A stretch of 64,000 bases of DNA, from the NCBI GenBank assembly GCA_030637745.1, contig DAOWFX010000043.1:26066-90065 (forward strand). Reading direction: 5' to 3'. The notes under the pieces are model-generated. The model saw nothing but the letters and a program-made list of their open reading frames with translations, did not search any database and was not told the DNA's origin. This DNA is from JAGLOK01 sp023139005. GTDB taxonomy: Bacteria > Bacillota > Clostridia > Christensenellales > UMGS416. The position numbers were made by a program, and so were the translations under genes. Below, piece by piece: positions 25,335 through 34,334 of this stretch; position 1 is the stretch's first letter; each line of letters starts with the position of its first letter.

Positions 25335-26591
25335 ATGGCAATGGAAACCATCATCATTTTAGTATTACTTGTGATTAATGTTGCATTAATCATTTTTCTG
25401 ATACTAAAAAAAGGTACTTCCGGCGATGATGTTAAAAAAGAAAACAATCTATTACGTCGCATGATATCTGAGGAATTTCAACAAAGCAGGCAAGAGATAT
25501 CAAAAGTCAATCGTGAAGATAGACAAGAACAATACAAGAATTTTGAGAGTCTTTCAAAAAGCATATTTGAACGTTGGACAGAACGCAACCTCATCGACTC
25601 AAAACGGGATGAAGCGGGAGCGCAACGCATATCCAATGTTGCAAAGGATAATGAAATTCGCATGACACGTCTTGAAGAGCAAGTTTCAAAGAGATTGGAT
25701 GAAATGCGCAAGACTGTAGATGAGCAGCTTAACGAAACATTGCAGAAGCGTGTTTCAGCATCATTTGAGCAGGTTACAAAGCAATTAACACAGCTATATT
25801 CCTCGCTATCAAAAGTGGACACCGATATGGCATCTTTGCAAAAGGTATTCTCTGGTGTTAAAACACGAGGTGTTTGGGGCGAAATAATGTTGATTGCCTT
25901 ACTTGAGCAGATTCTGACACCACAACAGTTTGTAAAGAATGCAAAAATCAATCCCAATAAGCAAAACTATGTAGAAGTGGCTGTTCGTATGCCGGGTAAT
26001 GATGGAGAAAACGATGTATTGTTACCAATTGATTCAAAGTTTCCGGTTGAAGATTATCAGCGTTTAATTGACGCAAGAGAAAACGGAGACAAGGTTGCAG
26101 AGCTTGAAGCAGATCGTGCTTTGACTGCACGCATTAAGTCACAAGCAAAAGACATCAGAGATAAATATATTGATCCACCATACTCGACTGATTTTGCAAT
26201 TATGTATCTTCCTGCAGAAGGACTTTTTGCAGAAGCATTACGTGTACCAGGGCTTACTGAAACACTGCAAGTACAGTACAAGGTCACTGTATGTGGTCCC
26301 ACAACGCTTGCAGCGTTATTGAATAGTTTGAAGATGGGATTTACAACACTAGCCATACAGAAAAAATCCGGAGAAGTGTGGCGACTATTGGCAGCTGTCA
26401 AAAAAACCATCAATATTCACCAAAGCAATCTACAAAAAGCATATCGAAATATGCAGACATCAGTAAATGCACTTGACGATGCTCAAAAAAATATAGGAAC
26501 CATTAACAATCGTCTACGTTCAGTTGAGGAGATTCCAACCGCTGAGGTAGACGAATTGATACCTGGAATAAAGGATGAAAGCGGTACTTAA
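25335..26591 (+). CDS. rmuC: DNA recombination protein RmuC
   Basis: This 418-residue protein has an N-terminal membrane helix (about 3-25), a long coiled coil rich in Arg, Glu and Gln (about 35-160), and the RmuC domain (about 165-370) with GVWGEIMLIALLEQIL, LLPIDSKFPVEDYQRL and YLPAEGLFAEALR. RmuC limits inversions at short repeats and is predicted to be nuclease-like. It starts at ATG 25335 after AGGAGA. Its stop overlaps the mfd start by one base, so two genome-maintenance genes are coupled. Confidence 0.92.
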   Translation: MAMETIIILVLLVINVALIIFLILKKGTSGDDVKKENNLLRRMISEEFQQSRQEISKVNREDRQEQYKNFESLSKSIFERWTERNLIDSKRDEAGAQRISNVAKDNEIRMTRLEEQVSKRLDEMRKTVDEQLNETLQKRVSASFEQVTKQLTQLYSSLSKVDTDMASLQKVFSGVKTRGVWGEIMLIALLEQILTPQQFVKNAKINPNKQNYVEVAVRMPGNDGENDVLLPIDSKFPVEDYQRLIDARENGDKVAELEADRALTARIKSQAKDIRDKYIDPPYSTDFAIMYLPAEGLFAEALRVPGLTETLQVQYKVTVCGPTTLAALLNSLKMGFTTLAIQKKSGEVWRLLAAVKKTINIHQSNLQKAYRNMQTSVNALDDAQKNIGTINNRLRSVEEIPTAEVDELIPGIKDESGT

Positions 26592-29500
26592 TGAATAATG
26601 CACTGTTTGCCCCATTAGCAAACTCGGGGCAATTTCAGCGGATTATGGACTTCATACGAGGGGGGCAGTCGCCCTGCTCGGCATTTGGTGTGTCTGGATC
26701 TTATAAGCACTATCTATACTCCACGATTGTACAATCGGTAAAAAACCCTATTCTAATCATTACTCCCAATCATATAATAGCAACCCAAACCGCGTCAGAC
26801 ATTGAAGGGATGACAGGAATTGCATGTCATGTGTTCTCCCAACGCTCTGTTGAGATACATCATGTACAAGCTGCAAGCAAAGAAGTGGAGCACAGACGTT
26901 CTGCATTGTTGGGCGACATGATACTAAAAAAAGCAAAAGTGATCATCGCTCCGATTGACTCATTGATCACACCTCTTTGCCCTGTTAAAGACTTCAAAAA
27001 AGCATTCATTAATATCAAGATAGGCGATGAAATCAGTCCATTGGATTTGAGCAAAAAGCTTACATGGTCTTTATACCACAGAGAAAGTCGTGTAGAACAA
27101 GTAGGCCAATTTGCAGTACGTGGGGATATCGTGGACATATTCCCTGTTGGATCAGAACATCCAATACGGATTGAGTTCTTTGGGGATGATATCGAATCCA
27201 TAAGAAATTTCGATGAGACAACACAACGTTCATTAACCAAAATCCAAGAGATTATAATTTATCCTGCGATGGAAATGCCTTTGGATATTACTGCAATGGA
27301 GCGTGGTGCCAACATTATCAAAAGTTCTTCTAAGAATGCAGAAAAACGTGCAAAAAGCATAGAAGAGTCATCGGAAGAAACGCACAAATCAGATATTGTA
27401 GCACATAATGCAAGAAATATAGATAAGCTGGTGCAAAACGGATACTTTGAAGGCATGGAAAACCACATGCGTTTGTTTTATCCCAATGCATGTACAATCG
27501 ATCAATATCTAGATGATCCCATTCTTATATTTGATGAAATTACAGAAATAAAAAACAGAAGTGATGCCCTCAACAAAGAATACCATGCAGTCAATAGCAG
27601 CTTGTTCAAAACAGGACACGCACTTCAGGAACTTGAAGACTTACTCTATACCTTTGAACAGTTGATGGACGAATTCAGTCAATCATTTATATTTACAACC
27701 ACAGCATTTACTACAGACAAACTTTTAGATTATTCGCGTACGCTTACCTTTAGTGGATCCGATGCAATGGTTTACAGAGGGCAGTTTGATTTGCTTTCCA
27801 ACGATATTAAAACATGGCGTAGAGAAAAGTATAAGGTAGCTATCTTAGTCGGTACACAAGATAGGATTGATCGTGTAAAAGAAACGTTGGAGCAATATTA
27901 TATTACAACAACACCACTAAAAAAGGATCGTGCAATTTCAAGTGGTGAGGTAGCTTTGGTGCCGCTATATTGTGCAAAGGGTTTTATTAGTGCTGTTGAT
28001 AAATTCGTAGTATTGACAGAGAACGAACTATTTGGAAGAACTAAAAGACCTAAGAAGAAACTGCATAGAAAAAAAGCGGGAGAAGCGATATTAAACGATA
28101 TCAAAAAGGGAGATTATGTGGTTCATGAATCCCATGGTATCGGAAAGTATGATGGCATTACAAGGCTTGAAACATTAGGAACCAAGAGAGATTATCTAAA
28201 GCTTTTATACCTCGGCGGAGATGTGCTTTATATACCAACTGAGCAAATGGACAGGGTTCAAAAGTATATCGGTGCAGACCAAGGCAAAGCAAAGCTTACA
28301 CGACTTGGAGGCAAGGCGTGGGAAAATGCGAGGAAGAAGGCAAAGGGTGCTGTTGCCGATATGACAGAAGATTTGATTGCACTATATGCACAAAGAAATG
28401 CTATCAAGGGCTTTCAATTTTCCATAGATGGAGAGTGGCAAAGACAGTTTGAAGAAGCTTTTGAGTACCAAGAAACACCGGACCAGATAACAAGTATCGC
28501 AGAAATCAAAGAAGACATGCAAAGCCATGAGGTGATGGATCGTCTCTTATGTGGCGATGTAGGATATGGCAAGACAGAGGTTGCGCTCCGTGCAGCATTC
28601 AAGGCCATTGCAGACAAAAAACAGGTTGCAATACTATGCCCCACGACTATATTGTGCCATCAACACTATATGACAATTTGTGAAAGGTTTAAAGATTTTC
28701 CTATTGAAAAAAGGGAACTTTCACGATTTGTAACTACCGCGCATCAAAACGATACTATAGATAAATTAAAAGTAGGCAAAGTGGATATCGTAGTTGGTAC
28801 ACACAGGCTACTTTCAAAGGATATCAATTTCAAAGATTTAGGCCTTCTAGTGATTGATGAAGAGCAACGCTTTGGTGTTTCACACAAAGAGAAAATCAAA
28901 AAGCTACGTGTTGGAGTGGATGTACTAACAATGACTGCAACACCCATACCACGCACACTGCATATGTCTCTATCCGGAATTCGAGATATCTCGATGATTG
29001 AAACACCGCCTGAGGAACGCTTTCCGGTACAAACTTTTGTAACAGAATATGACGAAGAGATGGTTAAGGGCGCATTGGAGCGCGAAATATCTCGTGGTGG
29101 GCAAGTATTCTTTGTGTACAATCGTGTACAGTCAATTGACATGATGAAGCGAAAGATTAATGAATTATTACCCAACATCAAAATCGCTATTGCGCATGGA
29201 CAGATGCCTAGCAATCAGCTTGAGAATGTGATGCTAGATTTCCTTGAAAAGAAGTATGATGTGTTGCTTTCAACAACCATTATTGAAAATGGATTGGACA
29301 TCCCAAATGTTAATACTCTTATCGTGTATGACACCGATAAGTTTGGGCTTTCTCAGCTATATCAATTACGAGGTAGAGTAGGTCGAAGCAACAGACTTTC
29401 CTATGCATACTTAACATGGCGTCCTAGTAATATGTTGACTGAGACCGCACGAAAACGATTGGAAGCAATAGCTCAGTTTACCGAGTTTGGGAGCGGCTTG

Positions 29501-30097
29501 AAGATTGCGATGCGCGACCTTGAAATACGAGGTGCAGGTTCTCTGTTGGGTGCAAAGCAACATGGTCATATGGCTGCTATTGGATACGGATTGTATTGCA
29601 AATTGATTGAAGATGCAGTAGGAAAGATCAAAGGCGAAGAGCCACAAGAAGCCGTCAACGAAGTGACGCTAAATGTTCAGATGGATGCATTTATTCCTGA
29701 TGAATATATAATAGATATTCAAGATAGACTGGATATGTATAGAGCGATATCATACATAACATCACTTAAAGATAAAAGCGATATTATATCAGATATGACA
29801 GATAGGTTTGGTGAAGTACCGCAAAGTGTTACAAATTTGATGGATGTTGCATTCCTAAAATACAAAAGCTCGAAAGTACAAATCAAAATGATCAGTCAAA
29901 GAGCGGATAAATTTGTACTTCGCTTTGAAGATGAAATAAATTATGACATGTTGCAATTGGTTCAATATATCAACAAGAACCATGCACGCTTTTCAGGACA
30001 AGATAATCCACAGATATTCCTTCCGATATCAGATCAAGGAATTGCGCATTTAATAGACTTTGTACTAGGACTTGTAAAGCTTAGATTGACTCATTAA
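26591..30097 (+). CDS. mfd: Transcription-repair coupling factor
   Basis: This 1168-residue protein removes stalled RNA polymerase and recruits UvrA. It has an N-terminal UvrB-like region (about 1-330), the RNA polymerase interaction domain (about 500-575; GDYVVHESHGIGKYDGI), the RecG-like translocase with Walker A GDVGYGKTEVA, the DEEQ box (IDEEQRFGV), TATPIPRTLHMS and the motif RGRVGRSNR, then a C-terminal domain. The length is typical. The start overlaps the rmuC stop (TAATG). Confidence 0.96.
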   Translation: MNNALFAPLANSGQFQRIMDFIRGGQSPCSAFGVSGSYKHYLYSTIVQSVKNPILIITPNHIIATQTASDIEGMTGIACHVFSQRSVEIHHVQAASKEVEHRRSALLGDMILKKAKVIIAPIDSLITPLCPVKDFKKAFINIKIGDEISPLDLSKKLTWSLYHRESRVEQVGQFAVRGDIVDIFPVGSEHPIRIEFFGDDIESIRNFDETTQRSLTKIQEIIIYPAMEMPLDITAMERGANIIKSSSKNAEKRAKSIEESSEETHKSDIVAHNARNIDKLVQNGYFEGMENHMRLFYPNACTIDQYLDDPILIFDEITEIKNRSDALNKEYHAVNSSLFKTGHALQELEDLLYTFEQLMDEFSQSFIFTTTAFTTDKLLDYSRTLTFSGSDAMVYRGQFDLLSNDIKTWRREKYKVAILVGTQDRIDRVKETLEQYYITTTPLKKDRAISSGEVALVPLYCAKGFISAVDKFVVLTENELFGRTKRPKKKLHRKKAGEAILNDIKKGDYVVHESHGIGKYDGITRLETLGTKRDYLKLLYLGGDVLYIPTEQMDRVQKYIGADQGKAKLTRLGGKAWENARKKAKGAVADMTEDLIALYAQRNAIKGFQFSIDGEWQRQFEEAFEYQETPDQITSIAEIKEDMQSHEVMDRLLCGDVGYGKTEVALRAAFKAIADKKQVAILCPTTILCHQHYMTICERFKDFPIEKRELSRFVTTAHQNDTIDKLKVGKVDIVVGTHRLLSKDINFKDLGLLVIDEEQRFGVSHKEKIKKLRVGVDVLTMTATPIPRTLHMSLSGIRDISMIETPPEERFPVQTFVTEYDEEMVKGALEREISRGGQVFFVYNRVQSIDMMKRKINELLPNIKIAIAHGQMPSNQLENVMLDFLEKKYDVLLSTTIIENGLDIPNVNTLIVYDTDKFGLSQLYQLRGRVGRSNRLSYAYLTWRPSNMLTETARKRLEAIAQFTEFGSGLKIAMRDLEIRGAGSLLGAKQHGHMAAIGYGLYCKLIEDAVGKIKGEEPQEAVNEVTLNVQMDAFIPDEYIIDIQDRLDMYRAISYITSLKDKSDIISDMTDRFGEVPQSVTNLMDVAFLKYKSSKVQIKMISQRADKFVLRFEDEINYDMLQLVQYINKNHARFSGQDNPQIFLPISDQGIAHLIDFVLGLVKLRLTH

Positions 30098-30110
30098 CTC
30101 TCAACAATTT

Positions 30111-30425
30111 TTAGTGAGGAAATAATACTTCAGCTAATCCGAAAATAGTAACCGCAAAACCCACAACCATTGAAAGAAATACCATCATAGATCTTGCTTT
30201 TTCTTTAATTATTGCGATAATTGCTGTAATTAAAGCAAGAAATGCTGATGTCCAAGCCAATAGAATGGGTATGAATAGCGAAGGATTGCTGAAGAAAGTA
30301 TCTCCACCTCGCACATCGAAAATACCGATAATAAGGTAGAATACAATTAGAAAGAATACAAAGGAAAGTAATAAAATTGATGAAAGCTTACTAAATTTTG
30401 TTTTTGGTAGGAAATAAATTTTCAA
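30111..30425 (-). CDS. Small membrane protein, unknown
   Basis: This encodes about 104 residues. I start it at TTG 30425, which has AAGGAG upstream and lies just after a good promoter; the longer frame from 30479 would begin at or before the promoter's predicted transcription start and so cannot be the start. It has three hydrophobic segments (SILLLSFVFFLIVFYLII, SLFIPILLAWTSAFLALITA and MVVFLSMVVGFAVTIFGLA) with a basic stretch KEKAR between the last two. I do not recognise a family. It is convergent with mfd, with only 13 bases between stops. Confidence 0.6.
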   Translation of the reverse strand: MKIYFLPKTKFSKLSSILLLSFVFFLIVFYLIIGIFDVRGGDTFFSNPSLFIPILLAWTSAFLALITAIIAIIKEKARSMMVFLSMVVGFAVTIFGLAEVLFPH

Positions 30426-30450
30426 ATAATCATCTCCTTGTTGCAAATTG

Positions 30451-30479
30451 AGTATATACCCAATAAAACTCATAGTCAA
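30451..30479 (-). promoter_or_regulatory. Promoter of the small membrane protein gene
   Basis: On the minus strand TTGACT (30479-30474) and TATACT (30456-30451) are 17 bases apart, and transcription should start near 30444. Confidence 0.65.
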
Positions 30480-30638
30480 TTTTATAGTATTGCTTGTATT
30501 TCTATAATATGATTTAAGATTTCAAATTTCTTGAATAAAGGTGTATAATATTCATTATCATATTAAATAAACCGACTTTTTCATAAGACGATTTAGTTAC
30601 TCAACTCAATTTATATATACAATTAAGGAGAATATTTT

Positions 30639-31346
30639 ATGAAGAAGATGGTTATTTTACTATTGATTATTATGTTAATCTTTACTGCATGTGGAAAACC
30701 CGCAACAAAAGATACGTCCTCTCCAAAGCAAGAAACAAAAGTAGAGGCAAAACAAGAAGAAAAGATCACATCTACAAAAGCACCGACTGAAGCTCCCACA
30801 GAAGCACCAACCCCTGAACCCATACCACTTCCAACAACTGTTGCAGTCGTTGTATGCAGAGATGGTTATGCACCCAGTGAGTTTCATCCTGTCATGGATG
30901 CGCTTGCAGCTGCAGGATATGATATTGTCCTTGTGAGCGATGAAATGGGTGATGCTGATGGATTTAGTGAAAAGATTGCGGTAGAAAAAACATTTGAAGA
31001 TTTCGAAGGTACAGATTTGCTCGGTATCGTTTTAATCGGTGGTAGTGATTCGCTTTGGGAAAACACTGAATTGCATCGCTTGCTTAATGAAGTACATGAG
31101 CTTGATAGGGTGACGGCAGGAATATGCTTAAACTCTGTTACACTTGCTAAAGCAGGAATAATAAAAGAAGGACAAGAAGCTTGTTGGGCAAATCATGATA
31201 CCATGACAGATCCCGTAATGGCAGACCTAGGTGTTGAGGATTCTGGACAACTCGTGACTGTAGACGGCAATGTGATTACCGGAAACGGACCGCCTGCATC
31301 TGATGAGTTTGCAGCAGAGATTGTCACTGCATTGGATGCGCTATAA
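30639..31346 (+). CDS. DJ-1/PfpI-like lipoprotein
   Basis: This 235-residue protein has a lipoprotein signal (lipobox FTAC, Cys near residue 18), a Lys/Glu-rich and then Pro/Glu/Ala/Thr-rich spacer (about 20-68), and a DJ-1/PfpI class I glutamine-amidotransferase-like domain (about 70-235). The nucleophile-elbow cysteine is Cys163 in AGICLNSV. Members are usually cytoplasmic chaperones, glyoxalases or proteases, so an extracytoplasmic lipid-anchored form is unusual. The ATG has AAGGAG upstream and a TATAAT box lies at 30544-30549. The reaction is not predictable. Confidence 0.8.
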   Translation: MKKMVILLLIIMLIFTACGKPATKDTSSPKQETKVEAKQEEKITSTKAPTEAPTEAPTPEPIPLPTTVAVVVCRDGYAPSEFHPVMDALAAAGYDIVLVSDEMGDADGFSEKIAVEKTFEDFEGTDLLGIVLIGGSDSLWENTELHRLLNEVHELDRVTAGICLNSVTLAKAGIIKEGQEACWANHDTMTDPVMADLGVEDSGQLVTVDGNVITGNGPPASDEFAAEIVTALDAL

Positions 31347-31403
31347 CGAGTTCTATCTATTGTAGAAAAATTGTCGAAAGGTAGTCTCTTTTGATTGAAA
31401 TAA

Positions 31404-31432
31404 TTGACAATTATTTGCATGACAATTATAAT
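31404..31432 (+). promoter_or_regulatory. Perfect consensus promoter of the methyltransferase leader
   Basis: TTGACA (31404-31409) and TATAAT (31427-31432) are exactly 17 bases apart, a full consensus match. A perfect 14-base palindrome, ACAATTATAATTGT (31422-31435), covers the -10, and TGACAATTAT is repeated at 31405 and 31420. Confidence 0.85.
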
Positions 31433-31469
31433 TGTTACGTGGTAAATCTCATAATAGGAGATGAATGAT

Positions 31470-31499
31470 ATGACATATATGCAGGTGAAAAGGATCTAA
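31470..31499 (+). CDS. Leader peptide before the methyltransferase (9 aa)
   Basis: The peptide is MTYMQVKRI. The ATG at 31470 follows ATAGGAG at a good distance and ends in TAA at 31497-31499. It lies between a perfect promoter and an intrinsic terminator that precedes the methyltransferase. An in-frame ATG at 31461 abuts the ribosome site and is unlikely to be used. The stop codon overlaps the 5' arm of a stem-loop. I infer a cis-acting regulatory peptide. Confidence 0.6.
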   Translation: MTYMQVKRI

Positions 31500-31548
31500 A
31501 GCATATTAAGCTTAAGCAAAGATAAACGTGTACTTATAGTATATGCTT
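31499..31548 (+). promoter_or_regulatory. Leader stem-loop with alternative partner
   Basis: AAGCATAT (31499-31506) pairs with ATATGCTT (31541-31548). The second arm can instead pair with GCATAT at 31579-31584, immediately before the terminator. This gives two competing folds. Confidence 0.5.
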
Positions 31549-31586
31549 AGCTTGGCTTGCGTCACAAACCACATGACTGCATATTT

Positions 31587-31613
31587 ACAGACGTGTTGCG
31601 TCTGTTTTCTTTA
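31587..31613 (+). terminator. Intrinsic terminator upstream of the methyltransferase (attenuator)
   Basis: ACAGACG (31587-31593) pairs with CGTCTGT (31599-31605), loop TGTTG, followed by TTTTCTTT. It lies between the leader peptide and the methyltransferase start. Confidence 0.8.
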
Positions 31614-31662
31614 TATCCTTTTTCTATTCTAAATTTTTAAGAAAACTAAGGAGAATAAATAT

Positions 31663-32436
31663 ATGACATTAAAAGAATTGTATAATGATTGGTATCCCGA
31701 ATATTATGACAGTATAGAAACACAAACATATGACTATGAACTTATGCTCGAACTTCTGGGCACACCGAAAAAGGTGCTTGAAATCTGTTGTGGAACAGGA
31801 CGCGTACTTTTGCCTCTTGCAAAAGCGGGGCACGAAACGCACGGTATAGATACAAGTTGCCACATGCTTTCGCGCTTAATGAAAAAAGCCGAAGGAGTAA
31901 GCAATATCCACATTCAGTTAGACAATGTGCTGACCGCAGACTGGGGAACGGGATTTGATGTTGTACTTCTCGCAGGAAACATCATAATTAACATCGAAGG
32001 AAGCGAAGACTACAAGGCAGACCAGCAATTGCTCATAACAAAAGCATATGATGCGCTTAAACCTGGTGGCTATCTACTAATGGACAACGATGGTAGATAT
32101 AAACCCGAGACACAGTTTAAAACGTTCGATATTCCTACAATAAGAAAGATCCCGACAGATTCAAAAGGCATCACTGCAAAGAGAATTTTCCTATGGTCTA
32201 AGTATGATATCAAAAATCAAATTTGTACTGGAAAGAACTTATTTGAATTGACCACAAAAGAGGGAAAAATATTTGTCAAAGAAAAAGAATATCTAAAGCA
32301 CATTCCATATATTCACCAAATGAAACAATGGGTGGAAAATGCAGGCTTTGTGATTGAGCATGAGTGGGGTGATCATTATAGAAACCTTATCACAAAAGAT
32401 ACAAATAGAGCAATATATTGGGCAAGAAAACCATAA
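31663..32436 (+). CDS. Class I SAM-dependent methyltransferase
   Basis: This 257-residue protein has the Rossmann-type methyltransferase core: VLEICCGTGRVLLPLA (SAM-binding motif I), GIDTSCHML (acidic end of strand 2) and DALKPGGYLLMDNDGR (motif IV region). The C-terminal half has a mixed beta region likely to bind substrate. The substrate is unknown; it does not show features of Erm-type rRNA methylases. The start has a CTAAGGAGA site. The upstream promoter, leader peptide and terminator suggest induction by a ribosome-affecting signal, which would fit a resistance function, but this is inference. Confidence 0.82.
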   Translation: MTLKELYNDWYPEYYDSIETQTYDYELMLELLGTPKKVLEICCGTGRVLLPLAKAGHETHGIDTSCHMLSRLMKKAEGVSNIHIQLDNVLTADWGTGFDVVLLAGNIIINIEGSEDYKADQQLLITKAYDALKPGGYLLMDNDGRYKPETQFKTFDIPTIRKIPTDSKGITAKRIFLWSKYDIKNQICTGKNLFELTTKEGKIFVKEKEYLKHIPYIHQMKQWVENAGFVIEHEWGDHYRNLITKDTNRAIYWARKP

Positions 32437-32445
32437 CAAAAAAAC

Positions 32446-32482
32446 AAAGTAGCACAATAATTGAACTTGTTGTGCTGCTTTT
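32446..32482 (+). terminator. Intrinsic terminator after the methyltransferase
   Basis: AAAGTAGCACAA (32446-32457) pairs with TTGTGCTGCTTT (32470-32481), 12 bp with one G-T pair, ending in TTTT. Confidence 0.88.
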
Positions 32483-32538
32483 ATCACCTATATATTGTTA
32501 TTTCAATGGATATTTGTATTATTATAACAATCATAGCA

Positions 32539-32547
32539 TGCTATAAT
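32539..32547 (+). promoter_or_regulatory. Extended -10 promoter of the first solute-binding gene
   Basis: TGCTATAAT is a perfect extended -10. The -35 region is poor. Confidence 0.45.
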
Positions 32548-32590
32548 TTGGATAAATTGATATTTAATAAAAGCAAGAGGGAGCTGTGCA

Positions 32591-34219
32591 ATGAAGAAAA
32601 CTGTATTATTAGGATTATTATGTTTCATCATTTTGATGACTCAAGTAGGGTGTGCCAAAGCACCAACCTATGAACACTCTGATGAAATCATGAACGTCCA
32701 AGAAGAAGCAACTGCAAGTATCGCACCAGATGCTACAGCACAGCCGGACAGTCCTGTTGCAACAAAGGAAATAAGGCCACCATCCAAAACTGTTGATGTA
32801 TATTTTACAGGAGTATCTCATGATGGAAAGCCGTGGAACTGGATGGCTATCGATGAGATGCTCGTGGCGCTGAACGAAAAACTATTAGAGGATCTCAACA
32901 TCAATGTTAACTTCAATTGGCTTTCAACTGAAGAGTATTCTGATGAGATATCGATGCTTATTGCATCCGATGATGCGCCGGATATGATACAGGTAGATGA
33001 AGGTAGTGCGGATGTAAGGCTATGGTCTAGCGAGGGTTACATTGCAAACATCTATGAACTTGCACATAGCCATATGCCCAAAACCATGGCAACTATAGGC
33101 AATTTCCCAGACTTTATTAGCACACAAGCAGCAGATGAAGCGTTGTATGTATTACCCGGGATTCAATACAACGCTGTGCGGTATACTGTCAGTGTTACAA
33201 AAGAAATAAGTGATGAATATCAAAAAGAAATTAATACATTAGAAGACTATGAAAACTTCTTAGAATGGGTAAAGCAAACAAAACCAGAAATGACACCAGG
33301 AGTTATTGAAACGAATGCAGTGATTGATATAGCTATTAAAGGTGCAGGATACAAAGATGATGTATCAACCTTTTATACACACATAGAAAACAATAAACTT
33401 GTCAGTAAGCCCATAGAGGAAATCCCTGAGTTTCACAAAGCATATGAGATGCTACAAAGATGGGAAGAAGAACAATATTTTAGTATATTCTCTGGATTTA
33501 CTTGGTGGATGGCAATGCGAGAAGGAAGATTGGCCTCAGCTCTTTTTCCATATGAATTCGTGCGAGAAAGTGCAATTTATGCACGAGATAGTTATAGATT
33601 CATCAATCATGTATTATACGAGGATACAGAGATGATACGAAGCAAAAACACCACAGGCTTTGCATTTTGTGAAAATGGTGATGCAATGATTGAAGCGATG
33701 CAATTTCTAGAATGGACACATGAATCTCAGGATAATTATGATTTGATTCAATATGGAGTGATAGACAAACAGTATAATCTTATTGATAACATGCTAAATT
33801 TTCCACCTGAGATATATACACATAATACTTTTGATTGGGAAGGCAGTATGTGCTTTAAAGATATTACACTAGATCGCCAAATCATCAACGAAGCCGTGGA
33901 TGATTATTATGCATTTATACAATCGGTATCCATAGATAACACGATAACCAGACAGCAATATTATGATAATGCAGGTATTGATATCATTGTAGTCGATAAA
34001 AAGCTACGAAGCGATACCACATTCTTAGATGATATCAATAGTAAAATCGAATTGAATCTCGAGGGTCGAGAAAAAGAGTATTCAGGATTGGTAGCAGTGT
34101 GGGAATTAAATGATTTTTCGTTGACAACAGATGAAGTGATTAAGAAGTTATCCGATGCAGGGGGTACGAAACTGGCAGCACTACTCAATGAGAAAAATGA
34201 AATGATCTACTATGATTAA
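32591..34219 (+). CDS. Extracellular solute-binding lipoprotein (copy 1)
   Basis: This 542-residue protein has a lipoprotein signal (lipobox QVGC, Cys near residue 21) and the layout of large family 1 solute-binding proteins such as LplA: after the spacer, the first domain includes LNINVNFNWLSTEEYSDEI and DDAPDMIQVDEG, and the rest alternates two lobes. Such proteins bind oligosaccharides or glycolipid fragments for an ABC importer. No permease or ATPase of that kind is nearby. The next gene is a close paralogue, with identical stretches such as RSKNTTGFAFCENGDAM. It starts at ATG 32591 with a GAGGGAG site. Confidence 0.82.
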   Translation: MKKTVLLGLLCFIILMTQVGCAKAPTYEHSDEIMNVQEEATASIAPDATAQPDSPVATKEIRPPSKTVDVYFTGVSHDGKPWNWMAIDEMLVALNEKLLEDLNINVNFNWLSTEEYSDEISMLIASDDAPDMIQVDEGSADVRLWSSEGYIANIYELAHSHMPKTMATIGNFPDFISTQAADEALYVLPGIQYNAVRYTVSVTKEISDEYQKEINTLEDYENFLEWVKQTKPEMTPGVIETNAVIDIAIKGAGYKDDVSTFYTHIENNKLVSKPIEEIPEFHKAYEMLQRWEEEQYFSIFSGFTWWMAMREGRLASALFPYEFVRESAIYARDSYRFINHVLYEDTEMIRSKNTTGFAFCENGDAMIEAMQFLEWTHESQDNYDLIQYGVIDKQYNLIDNMLNFPPEIYTHNTFDWEGSMCFKDITLDRQIINEAVDDYYAFIQSVSIDNTITRQQYYDNAGIDIIVVDKKLRSDTTFLDDINSKIELNLEGREKEYSGLVAVWELNDFSLTTDEVIKKLSDAGGTKLAALLNEKNEMIYYD

Positions 34220-34334
34220 CAATAATATAAAGACTGCTTTTGACGGGTAGAGCATTCCATTATTATGTGATTTTATACAATGTCTTAAGGATAGGTAAAG
34301 ATTAAATCAACTTATTTTTAAAAAGGTGGACATG

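Noticed and set aside
31372..31378. Spo0A box-like TGTCGAA upstream of the methyltransferase
   Set aside because: A single 7-base match, not centred on the promoter, is expected by chance in 64 kb.
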